Part shown: positions 11,858-25,637 of the stretch, in pieces | How the letters are laid out: each line of letters opens with the position of its first letter | Position numbering within the stretch: the first letter of the stretch is position 1 | Assembly: GCA_037903355.1 (NCBI GenBank) | Contig: JBAJFE010000025.1 | Location: 1,054,001-1,118,000 of the forward strand | DNA length: 64,000 bases | Direction of reading: 5' to 3' | Source of the DNA: Trichuris trichiura | Taxonomy: Eukaryota > Nematoda > Enoplea > Trichinellida > Trichuridae | Notes under the pieces: model-generated | Told to the model about the DNA's origin: nothing | Databases searched by the model: none | The model's input: the letters and a program-made list of their open reading frames with translations, nothing else | Position numbers and translations under genes: made by a program

Positions 11858-14728
11858 CTAAACAAGATGCGCAAAACTCTCCCGGCTGCCAAGCTAACGA
11901 AAGGACCCAAACCGGACCTCCGAATGCGATTATTCATTTTTCTTTGAAGTCAAAACGTCAAAAGCGCCCCCACACTCATTAATCGAGCAGTACAATTGCA
12001 AGCAGTTCGTCTATGAAGCAAAAATAAAACAGTACACTGCACGCACGTGCCACAACCGCAAAAAGGTCAAGAACTTAACGAAAACCCATTTAAAGTCGGT
12101 GGGACTTTCCGGTGAAGTTATTTTGTGTTCAATCGTTCATCCGAAACAGCCTACGCGAACAAGTTAACAGACTTTCACATAGCGGTGATGCATTTAAAAT
12201 TATACGCACAGTTGAACAGTATTTTACCGAAGCAGGTCTATAGACTGACAGATTTACAAATATTCGCTGTCTTTTTCCAAAAAGGTACTATTTAAATATA
12301 TGTGATGCATCTACGCAAAACGTTCGCGAAAGTGAAAGCGTTATACCTGCATAGGAAATATTGCACACTTGTTTCCAGCATACCCTGAAACCACGTGACT
12401 CTGAATGGATAAGACACGAGCATGGGCATCATTGTCTGTATATGCCATAGCTTCTTTAGTACTCATCAATGCTGGACGAGGATAAGTCACGTTCTAAACT
12501 GTTTATGCATTATTAATAATGTTAACAAATGCATGGCAATGCAGAAAGGTAAAAATCACAAAACAACAAGGAAACCTAAGCAAGGTATGATAGAATAAAT
12601 GCAATTCGCAGATGCAACGGCACTATGCTTTACTGTACGAAGCTTGGGGCGCTGACTAGTTTCGTCGTCGGAATTAGAATCTGGTTGACCTTAAACGATG
12701 ATGATTCATAAACACGCAAATTGTTACTGAATATTAAACAGAAATGAATAAGATTTATGACGTCAAAACAACCGCTGATAAAACCCTTAAATTCACTGTA
12801 ACGCTGAGCGTACAGTTAGGTGTGACCACTTCGTATACGTTAAGGCATACTTTCAACGGAGACATTCAACAGGAAACTTTCACGACTCGTTATCAACAAG
12901 CTTAAATGTAAATTGCACTAACAAAAATTATTGTAAAGCGCTTTAGATTGATACCGTAAGTGACGTAAGTCTTTCTAACAACACAAACAATATACAAGGC
13001 GACAAGTAATACAAAGGAACAGAAAACTTTAAAAAACTGCGTGATCAGCGGAGGAGAACCGGAAAAGGAAACCGGTAGAACGTTCGCTCCCAAAAACTGA
13101 TAGTTGCCGATTACGGAATGACTGCACGTTCTGACAATGGCATGTTGAAGACTTAATCACACATACAACAAATCAAAATAGCCGAAGCAGCTAAACTTAA
13201 GACGCGCAGGAATTGAGTAATTGAGATATACGCTGAGATCAATACGTGATGTACCTACGCTTGGCCAAAAATTGCCTACACATAATGGGCGTAACGAAAA
13301 CATGAATGACGAAGTACTTAACAAATAGCGACACGCGACGGATCTAAGTGTCAAAACAATTTTCCACTTATAGTTAAAGCACAGTGCTTTCAGTTCAGGC
13401 CATCAATTCCAGTGAAAGAAAATGTGAGTTTAGGCGTTTGGAAACTGCGCCTATCATTAAGCGCCTGAAAAGGCTGTTCTCGTAAAGTAAACTTAGAAAT
13501 AGACAATGGAATGGCGTAGAACTGTTGGCAGCTATTCTTTAAAAAAGGTATATTTTTCATAAACAAGCGCCATTGGAAATACCTTAACGCCCTCAGCTAA
13601 ACGCATAAGAATGAATGGCGGAAGAAAAAATGCAGAACCTCCTCCTCAGGCTTTGAAAACATCATAGCGCTTTTAATAGGCCTCTATCATAAACAAATAA
13701 ATATTTAACGGAAACCAAGCAAAATGTTTTTCTTTATAAAATTGCGTTTTTGAACAGCTAAGCGAATGCAACGGCTTTTTTTAAACATACCTGCGTGCGA
13801 GGGAAAAAATGAGTTTTCTTTCCTACGGTAGAATTACTTATTGATGATATGCAGGCATAACGGTTTTACAAACGGTCATGCATGTCATACCATAGCTTAT
13901 TACAACTTTAAGAAAGTTCCCGCACATTTCTGCTTTATTAATTTGCCACAACAACGAACTATAAGAAGGGCAAAACGCCGCGATTTGCGAAAGTAAACCT
14001 ATATCAACTGTAAAAGCGTAGAAACAACAAGGAATGCGTATTGAAATGAAAGCTGCGCTTGTTCTAGTTAGTGAAGCTTGGCATAACCATAGCGTCAAGC
14101 GACCGCCTGTAATAGTCTTTTTAGTTTTGATTTTCGCGCGAACGAACTATCCCCCCTAATGAAATTATGTAATAAGCTGACAGCACGTGCAACTGAAGTC
14201 TTTTACGGAAGTCGCTCAGTAAGTGAGACGCATACTGAACATGCTGCCGGCTTTTTAAATCTGAATGGAGTAATACGTACCTGAAAATCAATTTGCTTCG
14301 GTAACTTAGCATACTTTCGAAAACGGATGGCGCTGATAAGGGAAAAACGTTGCCTTCTATGCCAAAGGGAAGTTTTAATTGCTGTTAACACGCTTCAAAG
14401 CGAACAATTTACTCTAGCCGGAGAATGGAAGGTATATATATGCTATGCGGCAACGTATTATTAAATACGAAACATATCCCGAAAAAGATGCTAAACCCAA
14501 ATTGCCGCGCAACATAAGGCACATCAGCAGCGTGCAGTCTCCTGATAGTGCCTTTGAACGCATAACGTAAGCATGTAATTTCCATTTAAGGAAACTGCAA
14601 CGGCCAAATGCTATTTCAAAATTGCACTGGAGAAGCGGAGAACTTTTCTGTCTCTGTTATGCATGAAACGCCTTCATTTTTTACACACTACGGAATGGAG
14701 AACAAAAAAAAGAAACAATTTGCCCGCA
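11858..14728. other. gap between pyridoxal kinase and UBX gene
   Basis: About 2.9 kb with no supportable exon. It may be the long first intron and promoter of the pyridoxal kinase gene. Short open frames on the minus strand (for example 13157-13354 and 13838-14098) resemble nothing and do not link to neighbours. Confidence 0.4.
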
Positions 14729-16478
14729 CTACATTTTTTCAATCTTCTTTGACAGGAACAATGATGCGCTTGGCACCAAACCTTCAACATGAATGGATGA
14801 TTAAACTATTCGGCAAACAAAAACAACTCACCTAAATCGCGTAAGCTTTTCTCCATGTCCACTTCGGTGTACTGACGACGAGGATACGTTGAGTAGAGCG
14901 AAAAATCTTCCGTACTCAAATTCAACGCCGCAATGCTGTCGTAAACCTTTTGCAACTTGTCGTCAGGGCTAAAGTTTTCCTTCAGCACAACACCATTCGA
15001 CGAACGAACCTACAATATAACAAAAACAATATCAAACGCAGCAGCTGAAATTTGAAAACACTATCTTCCTAATTGATAATGTCTGCGCGCGTGAATTCTG
15101 GCGTAAAAACAACGGTTATACAACGCCCACAAAAAATCATGGAATTTATTGCACCTACTGCAATGACCGTATAAGAACGTTATCGATTACGCAAAGCAAT
15201 TATTTATCAGCTCATTTCGCTAACGCGATGAAAGGAAGCATAAGAATGCTTACCTGTATGACACATGTATTGCTATTCGAACGATACTGAGGTGGCCCCG
15301 TTTCGGCCGGTAACTTTTGCTGAGCAACCTTGTTCGTTTCCGCAGGTTGATTGATTCGATTCTTAATAAGGTGGAAACAGAGTAGCAAAACGTCACGTAA
15401 AATTGAAATTCTTGAAAAATCATAATTACCCTATTGTTCATTGCTTCCCGATCAAGCCGGATCTGCTCGAGAATACGCTTGCTGAAAGGCGCGTGAAAAA
15501 GTAGTAATCAAGTTAACTCTACGAAAGGAATACCGTGCTTTGCTGGCCTCCAACTTATCCTGCTTCTTTTCCTTAATATATTTAAGCATTTCCTGTTCTT
15601 CCAAGCTAAAAATTGTGGGTTTAGTCTCCAAACCAAATTGAAACACTAACCTACCGTTCACGTGCTGTGGATAGCTCCTGGCCACCTTGACGCCTAGCCT
15701 TCTCCATCTCTATCTCCTTGGCGCGTTCTTCCTTCTCCCGACGTTCCTTTAACATCTTTAACTTTTCGTACAACCTGAAAACGGCAAAAGGTAGCCCCAT
15801 GGCTTATATGGTAAGCCAAAACGAACTCCTTCTGTCGTTGCTTCGCTTCCTCCGGAGTGAGTACCTTTGCCGCTTCGGTACATTCGGAAAAGTTCACATG
15901 ACCAACGCGAGCAGCATGCACACTAGCCATTTCGGGGGAAGCAAACGTTTTTCCGCAACTAAAAATAACAGCTGGCTAAAGGAGATGTATTTCTATAAAC
16001 GCTGCATAGGATCGCTTCGAAATTGATAATATCATCAAAAAAAAAGTGAGACTATGTTTTTAAAAAAGTCACTTACTCGTCACATTTCATCGAAGGGGCA
16101 CCACTGGTGTTCGCTTGCGAGTTTGATTTTTCTATCAAGGATTAACTGTTCAAGGGTTGCAAGACAACAAAAGCTATTTACCAGGAGGACCCTTAGATGT
16201 CGATGGTCCAGGACTGGATTCAGAAAACGTTGACGCGCCATTCTCGTTTTCATGCTTAACGATCCTTAAATTTCTGCATATTTAAAGATACAACTTGAAC
16301 GCTAACCAACCAATCGACAATGTCGCTCAATTCTGTACGTTTTGTAGCAGCCATGGCACGGTCGCTGGAAAGCGAAGATCAAATTGGCAAATAATGATTC
16401 AACAATATATACTAACATTAATTTGTCGTCAAACCCCATTTCCTTAAGGGAAGCCTTCACCACTTCTTCTGCCGACAT
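14729..16478 (-). CDS. UBXN1: UBA-UBX protein, UBXN1/SAKS1 type with zinc finger
   Basis: Ubiquitin-binding adaptor of the p97/VCP (CDC-48) system. Minus-strand exons read: an N-terminal UBA domain (MSAEEVVKASLKEMGFDD then DRAMAATKRTELSDIVDWL), a Ser/Pro-rich linker (SESSPGPSTSKGPP), a C2H2-like finger (CDDC-type pair at KCDDCGKTF, then HAARVGHVNF), the TPEEAKQRQKELYEKL coiled coil, a long charged helix (ERREKEERAKEIEMEK, LEEQEMLKYIKEKKQDK) and a C-terminal UBX domain with LYSTYPRRQYTEVDMEKSL and the terminal GLVPSASLFL. Order and ending match human UBXN1. Start ATG is at 16478 and stop at 14729-14731. The finger is absent from human UBXN1 as I know it. At least ten short introns interrupt the gene. 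Family call is secure; individual exon edges were placed by eye. Confidence 0.9.
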
Positions 16479-17493
16479 CTCTGACACAGATGTTAGGCAA
16501 CACAGTAACAAATGCAGTACAGTAAGAAAGAAGAGCAGGTAATAACACTTCTAGTTTAAAGTTAACTGCCGGCAGTGCGCTGGAAATCACCTGAGCACGT
16601 TTTATTTAAAATAAATTAACAAACGTAAAAGGTCAAACAAAATTAATTTTTTAAAAATTCATCTGAGAACCGTGCTTATTGCCTAAAGATCAACTGCGCG
16701 CGAACTGCGACTCCGCTTAGTTTCGGTTTGCTGTACCATGTTTATAATGCGTTTTCAAGTGCCTAGAAGCGCATTTTAAAGCGCAAATTATTCGACGACC
16801 GTCGTTTCAAGGTACTCAATAATTTCCCTCCAGTCGAGTAGTTCAGTGATGCTCAGGTACATTTAAAATTATACCACCCTATGTCATTTTCTTTGCTCAT
16901 TACAATGCTAAATGTTTGCTGTAAGACACTGTACTTGCTGAAGTGGAGTTTCATTGACTTTTATTTTAATATCGATTTAATCGACTCTATTTTAAAATTT
17001 TTAATGCTCGAGTCCGTACATGAATCATTTTGCGGTCAGAAAGTCGAAAATAATCAATTGTTCCATTTGAATGCTTAAGCTATTTCACCTTTAGACAAAA
17101 TATCAACAACACTGACGGTTGCGTGACAGTTCAGCTTAACAACTGAGAACACTATTTCAGCAGTTGACGAGTCCACCCGATGCGTGCAATGAAAAAGTAG
17201 TGAAAGTCAGATTTAACGTAAATGCGTTATGTTTATTACTGTAAGTGTCAGTAGATGGTACGCGTCGACTGTAAATGCTAAGATGCATACGGACATGTCA
17301 AAAGTCGGCTCCATATTTTGCAGCGCGGTCGGATCATGCTTTGCCGATCGCAACGACAACGCAAGCTTGATTAAACGATAGATATCTAATGGTTTAATAG
17401 ACGCTTTAATCATAGGAACGCATTTGCATTTCGCTAGCGCGAATTACATACCAACATTTAACGATAAACAAAACTTGCAATTTAGTGTTAAAT
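16479..17493. other. intergenic gap
   Basis: Promoter side of the UBX gene, AT-rich. A short minus-strand frame at 17213-17413 might belong to the tentative gene to the right but cannot be joined to it in phase. Confidence 0.35.
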
Positions 17494-17980
17494 TTAACTC
17501 CAACTCCAACAACTCCAAATTTGGAAATAAATTAACGACCACAGCAGATATGCTAATTTGTTAAGATTCCCTGAAATTCCTAAGGCTTTCACGCGTGACT
17601 GATTATGAGAGCGCTTCACATTGCCTACGAATGTCTTAAAATAATTTTTTGCTGTAATGATAAGATAATCCAATATCCGAAAAGCCCAAGCATTTCGTTT
17701 TTCTGTTGACCTTACTTCAATGCCTATCCGGCATTTCAAAAGAAAAAACGTAATTTCATAATATTCGAATTGTATAGTCCATAATTAATGGAGTACTTGC
17801 ACAAGTGAGGCGTAACAGAGGAATCAGTCGATTTTCTTGCCATAATAATTTACGGGCTGCATACGTAGCAGCCAACTTCTCTTTTGGGTGAACATTTTTA
17901 AAGTCCTTCTTAGGTATAAGTTTGTTTAGCAATGTTTGCAAGTCGACACGCGGACTTGCAACAACGCATTCTAGCCTGCT
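17494..17980 (-). CDS. tentative two-exon fragment, unrecognised
   Basis: Unrecognised. An exon at 17797-17980 (after an acceptor ending TTTGTTAG) joins in phase, through a 73-base GT-AG intron, to an open frame starting at 17723 after an acceptor ending GGATAG. The joined frame includes SPRVDLQTLLNKLIPKKDF, HPKEKLAATYAARKLLW and TEKRNAWAFRILDYL and looks helical and basic. The frame stays open to a stop at 17494, but the last part (rich in Leu, Trp and Ser) may be intron. An upstream frame starting at 18163 (MWRTPKDEVALARMGHPAE) looks protein-like but its donor does not fit. The two-exon phase match is the only positive evidence. Confidence 0.33.
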
Positions 17981-19461
17981 CTAACAAACATTGCAGATTC
18001 ACTCTGCCTAAAGCATACTGCGCGAACAGTTCCATACATTATTATATTATTGCATCATGCGCTGAAATAGGCTGTCCAAGAATAATAGTCAAAGCTTGTA
18101 CAGAATTTCGGCTGGATGGCCCATTCGCGCAAGCGCTACTTCGTCCTTCGGTGTCCGCCACATTCCGGACGCATTGAAATGGTAAATATTAGCTTGCAGC
18201 GATATTTACCTTTCCCACATTTTGCTGATGCAATTAAATTGACAAAAGCGCAGGAATGTTGAAAATGAGCACCCTATGTCCACGTTTGGGCGAGCCAATG
18301 GAGTTGTCGCACTTTAAACTTTTGCTTAGCATCGCCGCAGACGGCGCTTCGTCTAACGGAAGAGATCAGTTTCAATGATGGGCATATGCAAATTAACGTA
18401 TGGAAAAAGCGTAGGATTTTGAATTGGACCGAAGCGACGCTTTGTGCGGCGCAGTGACGGAAAACGGCTTTTGATAGTAACCTCATTTTGACGCTCTCGC
18501 GTCAAAGCGGCCGTATGGCGCAAAATTGACAGTTCTGGACGTCGTAGCCATAACAAGCGAATCGCGTTGAACAATCACGCTGCTGTTGAGCACATCGCGC
18601 AATGACGTAGATCGCGTACGGAAATTCGACGAAGCCTGTTTCGTCTTGTTCAATCCAGTTCGTTCGGGTCGTTAGGTTAGGTTAGACAGCACGTGGTCGT
18701 CAACGGCACGTTTTTAAAACAGTTGACGTGCTATCGGGCGTAGACCAGTTGGTATTTTTGGCGGTTGGCCTAAGTACCACCATCATTCGTCCAAGGCTGT
18801 CATTTCAAATAAAAAGTCGAAAGTGTTGCCAAACGCCGACCGGGCGCTCTTCCGCCTCTTGCCGTAGGTCAACTTGTGGTGCCGTCGACCATTGGCGCAC
18901 CGGTTTTCAACTTGGCCAAACTGTGTGTTTGCACACTTTTTTTCAAATCATCGCTGCCGCACCGACCACCGCTGACCAATCCGATCGGACAACACGCTGG
19001 TAGCTTAGCAACCGTTGGTCTTCTTCGGTTGGGTGCGCCACTCGCTCACTGCATGTGCGTATGTATATGTGTGCGTATGTGTATATATACGTGTGCGTAT
19101 GCACGCACGCCCGATAAAGCCAAGTAGGTCGTTGTCGTTGTCGTCGTCGTCACGAAACGACAGCGGTGTGATGAACCAATTGCGTTCGATAGGCACGACA
19201 TTACAGGCATACTACTTTGCACGGTAAATCAATAGTAAAAGACAAACAGTGGTGTGCAGCGGGCAAGAGAAATAGCTTTGCTGCTGCCGTTACTTGTTGA
19301 AGTGCTGACGACGACACGAACGTAACGGCCGTGTCGCCATTGTGTATATGTACGTTCTTGTGTGTATCAGAAAGAGAAAGAAGAGGAAAAGACAGGAGGA
19401 TACCAGCGCCTGTTTTTTTTTCTTGTGAACTCGAAACAACGACGCGGAGTTGTACCCTGAA
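17981..19461. other. upstream region of dlk-1, with simple repeats
   Basis: No confirmed exon. It holds GTTAGGTTAGGTTAG at about 18671, a TG/TA-rich alternating tract at about 19057-19100 and a GTC/GTT repeat at about 19128-19150. The 300 bases before 19462 are rich in GA and lead directly into the dlk-1 start, so this is probably its promoter and 5' UTR. Confidence 0.4.
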
Positions 19462-22400
19462 ATGGCACTCGTCCAAGTTCGACCGCCGAAACAATTGGAC
19501 GCACGTGATTTAATTGATAATGGTCCCATAGACTTGTCATCGTTAAACCACTTGCGCACTCAGTCGCTGCCAACCCTTGGAACTCCTGCCTCTAGCGCTG
19601 ATACGGACAGGCAAATATCCAGTGCCTACGTTAGGCCTTTTGAAGCTGCTATGCTTAAGAGCGCTGATTCAATGCGACCTCAAGCGAATTCAACATCCGA
19701 TGTTCTTAGGGTATCCTCGACCCAAGAGAGCACCAAAGTGGAACTCTGGTGGGAAGGCTTATTTGGCTGCTTACGACCGGTGTGGAACATTATTGGCAAG
19801 TCGGGTTGCCCGGTTAAACCGGACTGGCCATTGCATCAAAAGCTTAAAGGCTCCCAGGACGTCTCGTCCAAAGGGGCTTCGATGGTTGACAGTTGGGAGG
19901 TACCCTTTGAAAGTATCACCGACCTGCAATGGCTTGGCGCCGGTTCTCAAGGCGCTGTCTTCCTTGGTCGTTTCAACGGGGAACAAGTGGCCGTCAAGAA
20001 GGTCCACCACATCAGCGAGACCAACATACGGCACCTTAGGCATCTCTCTCATAGCAATATAATCAAGTTCAGGTAAGCGAAAATGTTGCCCATGCGTTTT
20101 GCAGTATTGTTTTTTTTTCTTTGTTGGGTCCTTATTGATCTGTCGGCCTTGGACGGCATTTCTTTGGCGCATTTTAAGTCGGCTTGATTGTTCGTTGAAT
20201 TCCAGACAGTCGCTGTCCTTAAATGCCTTTGTCCCTGTTCCCCCTTTGCATGTCAAGGCCGTCGTCATTGTCAAAAGGTTTGTGACTCAGAACGTTGCTA
20301 TTGTTGCCGTCGCACGGAAGGGAAAGCATGCATTTATGTCCGCATGATTTGCCCAAAGGTGGACAACGACTGTTGGGCAAACCGATGACCAAATGGACTA
20401 TGATTGATGGCACACTTTGTTGGGTCATGCTTGGCAAGTCTCCGTAACGTCGCTTTGGACGAAATACCGCCTTTGGGGATAATTGTCTCACCTTTCCGCA
20501 CGTTAACCTGTCGGCAATGGCCTTGGATACGATTCCTTCGAGAGAAACTGCTGTCCAACATTGTTCCTTCTGCCTAAGCGATCAATCATCTCGTTGCAGC
20601 TTGTGATTAATTGTTATTATTGTTATTATTACGAATACTTTGATTTGTTACGTTCCGTTCCGCAAAAAAGTTAGGCAGAGCAGTCAGTCAATTTGCCCTT
20701 TCGAAAACGGAAAAGGCATCGAGCCGAAGTTCGGCTTTTCGTGTGAAAGAATGGATTTTGCTTGATGAATCGATCGAATTCGCTTAATTTTCTACTGGAC
20801 AATCAATGCCGGCCGGCAACAAAGGGCATTTGTCACTTCTGTTCCAAAATAAGCCTTTTTTCGATCGTGCAACTTGCCCAGCCTATCTCGTCTGATGGGA
20901 ACTTTTATTCTTCAGGGGCGTATGCACGCAGGCACCTTGCTATTGTATCATAATGGAGTACTGCTCTCAGGGTCAGCTGTACGAGTTGCTGCGAAGCGAC
21001 AAGAAGGTGACCGCCTCTCTGGTGCTTCAATGGGCGAAGCAGATAGGCAGCGGGATGCAGTATCTGCATCAGCAAAAGATCATCCATCGTGACTTGAAAT
21101 CACCAAAGTAAGCAAGCGAACGTTGTCTCAATTGTGCCTTCGTGCCGCGCATTACATGTCCGTAAAAGGAGTCAACGAGTTTTCCCAACTTCTCTCGCTG
21201 GGATTCAAATCAAGACGATTAGTTTGCAAGGATGTTTTATACGGGTGACACTTAATTCGGGATTACGGTTTGGACTCAGATCGGCTCAGGTGGTGGCATT
21301 TTTGCGTTATCTTCTGCTTTTATGCAAATTAAAAAGCGCGTTTTATTCCTTCGTATGAAGGCAGCTGAGATAAGATTTCAATTAGGCAACTACGCGATTG
21401 ACGTCGAACTGTTGTTGCTATTTTCCGCTAACTAACGCGGTGAGCAGTCTAAAATTTCCAAACTGCTTCTTGCCTCTTCAAAAAATCGCGTTAGCACTCA
21501 GCACCTTCAAGAATAAGTTATGCAAAAATGATTCGCAGGTTTTCTGCAAACACTGGATTGCTTTCAAGCTTACATAAACAGCTTGTGAGCGTATTCAGAA
21601 ACTATTCGCGCAAATAAATAAACGTTGATAATTTTGATGTTTTATACTTAATTATTTACTAGCATTGTTGACATATTTGTTAGTACAATTTATATGATTT
21701 GTCAATAACTAAGCGTGTTTAATGGATAGTATCCTACTGGACGTGCTTAATGCTAAAAGCTGAGTGCTTTTCTTGAGCGCTTTAATATTAATATTTAAGC
21801 GTATGCATTCCGATACACGCTCGTTAATAAATGTAGACAATTGAACGCCATTCCGATTCAATAGCCGTGAAAGGTGCAGCCAACTTCGAAAAACGTTTAA
21901 GTTGTTTCTGACCCGCGTTACGTACATTCACGTCTTCTGTACGGCAAGTTCGTCCATTTATTTAGCGAATTGCGAAGGCGGGAAAATCTCAACCGAGGAA
22001 CAATGACTTCGGAACTCTTAGCCTATCGAATATGGAACTCAAAAAGGCCACAACGTTTGCAGTAGCTATCGTGTGTGTTATAGTTGTAACTGTTGGTCTT
22101 TTTTCTTGGCCATTCCTTTTAATACTATGAAAAGCATTGTCTTGCAACTCGGCCACATGCAGTTGATATTTTGCTTATTTTTCGTAGCAACGAAGCATTA
22201 GATAGTTAGCTGGACGGTCTTGGAAGCTTTATGATGAATCTTTTAATTTTCTCGTAGCACGTTTGAATTTGATGTATACTCGCGAATGACTTTGCATTAG
22301 TGAAATAAATGCACCGCTTGCTGGTAGCCGAAAGGGGTTTTCAAGACTTGATTGTTATTTTTTTAAGCGTACTGGTGACTGAGGATGATCAGGTAAAAAT

Positions 22401-25400
22401 CTCGGATTTTGGTACATGCCGGCATTGGAGCAACGTTAACAGTACTAAGATGACGTTTTGCGGAACGGCGTCTTGGATGGCGCCTGAAGTAATACGCAAC
22501 GAACCGTGTTCGGACAAAGTGGACGTCTGGTCTTACGGGGTGGTTTTGTGGGAATTGCTTACACGCGAGATACCCTACCAGGAAGTGGACCCAACGGCTG
22601 TAATGTGGGGCGTCGGCTCTCACAGTTTGCAGTTGCCCATACCAAATACGGTTCCGGAAGGATTGAAACTTTTGCTCAAGCAGTGTTGGAGTCCAAAACC
22701 TCGCAATCGGCCCTCCTTTCGTCACATACTTACTCATTTGGACATTGCCAGCGCGGAAATGGAAATGGTCGACGAAAAGCAGTGGTCCAATTGGCAGTTG
22801 GAGTGGAAGAAGGAAGTAAAGGATCGATTAAAGACTCTGCACCATACAAAGGACAAATCCAGCTTGCAGCAGATAATAGGTACGCATACACTATTTGTGC
22901 TAAGGTGATTTGTAGTTAGCCAACTGATTAAGGGCTTTCTGTTTTCAGAAGACCAGTTAATAAGCCGTCGCAAAGATGAACTTCGACACGCTCAGGATGT
23001 TCGTGAGTTGTACGAACAAAAGTTGAGAAGGGCAAACAATCTGTACAGCGAACTAAGCCAGTGTATGATGCAGCTTGAACAGCGGGAAAGAGAGTTGCTT
23101 CGTAGAGAACAACAGATGGTCAATTTGCTCAATAGCCACGGGCTCATTTCCAAAAAGCCCAATCGGGTACGGCATCGCCTGATGCGTCCGGTGGTGCTTA
23201 GAGCTAGCGACCGTTTAATCAAAGGATGTCAGAGCTCTCATAAATACAAGATGTCCGCCGTGGACTCCCCTTTAGGGTAAGGAAATCATCGTTAAAAAAA
23301 TTGATGCATTCAGCTATCTACATATACGGGTTTCATATGTAGTTTTATACGTTTTTCGTATGTATTTCAATACAACGCATGCATGTTTCCTCAGCTCTTA
23401 GATAAACTGATCTTCTGCTACTGATCTAAGCTATACGGCCGGAACTTCGTACGGACTTAATTCTCAAAAGGCCAAGTTGCTGAATATGAAGGAGCGGAAA
23501 TCCCGAAAGTGAATTTTCAAGCAAGCCTCAGAAGGACAAAAAATAAAAAGAGCCAAAAGCTTTCGATCTGGGCTCGTGAACCATACCTGAAATTTGACTT
23601 TCGGGATTTCAGTTCTTTTAGGGTTCCGTTCTATTAGGGAACTTGTCCCATTCGGCCGTTCAGGCATTTTTTCCCGTTTGACAATTTGAATACTTGAAAT
23701 TTCGGTCTGTTCGGGATTGCAACTTTCGGTCTTGTGACCGCGACATGCGTTATACACTTTAGTAAAGGATATATATCCGTCTGTAGTCGTGACGTGACGT
23801 TATTTATATATATTTGTTTTTTTTCAAATCCAGCGTTAGTGTAACATGCGGAAATCTGGCTGTCCTGCGAGTTGAACAAGAAAATAGAAATCAAAGCTCA
23901 AGAAATCAAGAAACTGAACGCATGCATAACCCGTCGGCACATTGTGACCTCCAATCCCGTCATTCGACCAGCAGGTCATCTGGTAGTAGCCGTAACTCCA
24001 GAAAATCGTCGCAGGCTCATGAAATCACCACAGCGGATCGTCAACTTGTTCCCGGCGTAGCACGTCGAGTGGGCGCCTGGTCTCCATCGTCTGAATGCGT
24101 GTATCATTCACAAAGCACGCTGTTCGACCAGAATGATCAAGAGGCAAGCACGGCATACTCCTTACATTTGCATCGCGGAAGTCATGAACGGTGGTCGGAC
24201 AGTCGTTTACAATTTTTCGCTTCCGGTGGTCAGCTGGTCAGGGAATCGCCGGGACGTTGGTCAAGTGGTCGAGCTCGTCGTAGCCGTCAGAGACTGTCGA
24301 AAACTCAACGTTCGTCTGCGGGCCTCCCTCAGGCAGATGGAACACGTACTGTTCATTTTACGCGTTTTCCCTTTTCTTTATGCGTCGCGTTTGCTCTTCA
24401 GAGAATGCGGTGGTTTTGAGAACGAGTAGCCCTAAGGAACGGGTCCTGTGTAGCAATGCCTCTACTGACATTAACTCAAAAATATGCATCAACTCCAATG
24501 GAAACTGCCGTATGCCGACCTGTGAAGCTCACTTGCATCGCTACGTGCACCACACAAAAGATTGCAGGAAAGATTTTGATGATTGCAGTAAAGATAAGGT
24601 ATGATGGTTTGCATATCTACTTTACTATAATCGACTGATATGGGGGCAGTGTTCTGTGATTCATTCGATTCCTCGTCTTTAGGTGATGAAAGCTTCTCGA
24701 AGCTATGACAAAGCATTGAAGTCAAACGTCAACCCAACGGATGGAGCTGTTTCATCTTCGACCGTAATGAATCTTAATAAAGCTGGAGAATCAAATCGAC
24801 GTTATCTTTCGGTTGGAGCGAAGAAATTATGGGCTTGTAACAACAGTACGGATGAAAGTGATGCCGAATTAACTGCTACTCGGTATGCAATGACTCTTTT
24901 AAACTTGGCTTGACTTATTCGGCAATACGTGTGCACTAAAGTTCTGTCTATTCGGGATTTCCACTTTAAAACTTTTGAACTTAAAAATTTGAGCTCTTGC
25001 AGCTCTTTCACTTTGTCCTCCACTGAGTCAGCGCGATTTTCTTGTAATGCAAAACTAGTATTGCTATCTATACTAAAACAGTGATCGTTGCCTTGTATGG
25101 GTTCGAAATTTTCATCCTATTAAGGCGTTAGTTTGAAGTTTGAAGCGCTAATATTTTGGACAAGGTTGTCGTTTATTGTTCCAAAATACATAACGGCTGT
25201 ACTTTTCAATTAATATTCAGGGAGCGTTCATCGAAACATGAATCCCTATGCAAAGAGAAGAAGTACTGTTCAAGCGAGGAGGAGGAGGAAGAGGAAAATA
25301 CTATTGACCATTCGATCCTACATACGGCGGCCGACGAAGCGGGTGCCCCTAGCTGCGGTAGTACAATGATATCCAGCTTGGAGCGCAGCTTGGAACTTTC

Positions 25401-25637
25401 CGCTATTCTTTCCGACGGATTATCCGATAAGGAGTGCCAGGTTCGGCAAGTTAAAAATAGCATCCTTGGTCACAGGAGAACCTTTAGCGTAATTTTGCCG
25501 TATTTTGAATTGTCCAAGTAAAATAATTTCTGCACATTTTTTAGAGCCCTGTTGCAAGGTCCGCATTTCCAGCGGTTACGGAAACTGCAAGTAGCAGCAG
25601 TGGTGGTGAGTCGGAAGAGCAAACTGCTATTGTTTAA
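19462..25637 (+). CDS. dlk-1: DLK-1 dual leucine zipper MAP3K
   Basis: Serine/threonine MAP3K at the top of the DLK-MKK4-p38/JNK cascade, acting in axon regeneration and synapse formation. Nine exons (19462-20072, 20916-21107, 22368-22879, 22949-23276, 23834-24345, 24402-24598, 24683-24882, 25221-25488, 25545-25637) sum to exactly 971 codons including the stop. The kinase domain begins near residue 150 with [25 protein letters not shown] holds the ATP-binding Lys, HRDLKSPN is the catalytic loop, ISDFGT the [14 protein letters not shown] the APE. After it come a charged helix and a leucine-zipper region ([19 protein letters not shown]). The tail is Ser/Arg-rich and low complexity, then acidic (EEEEEEE), and holds SDGLSD at about 25416-25433 followed by [13 protein letters not shown]. 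The ATG at 19462 sits in gaaATGg. Long introns (843 and 1260 bases) split the kinase domain; the rest are mostly 56-557 bases. Confidence 0.96.

Noticed and set aside
18671..18690. GTTAGGTTAGGTTAG as an interstitial arthropod-type telomere repeat
   Set aside because: Only two and a half units; too short to distinguish from chance.
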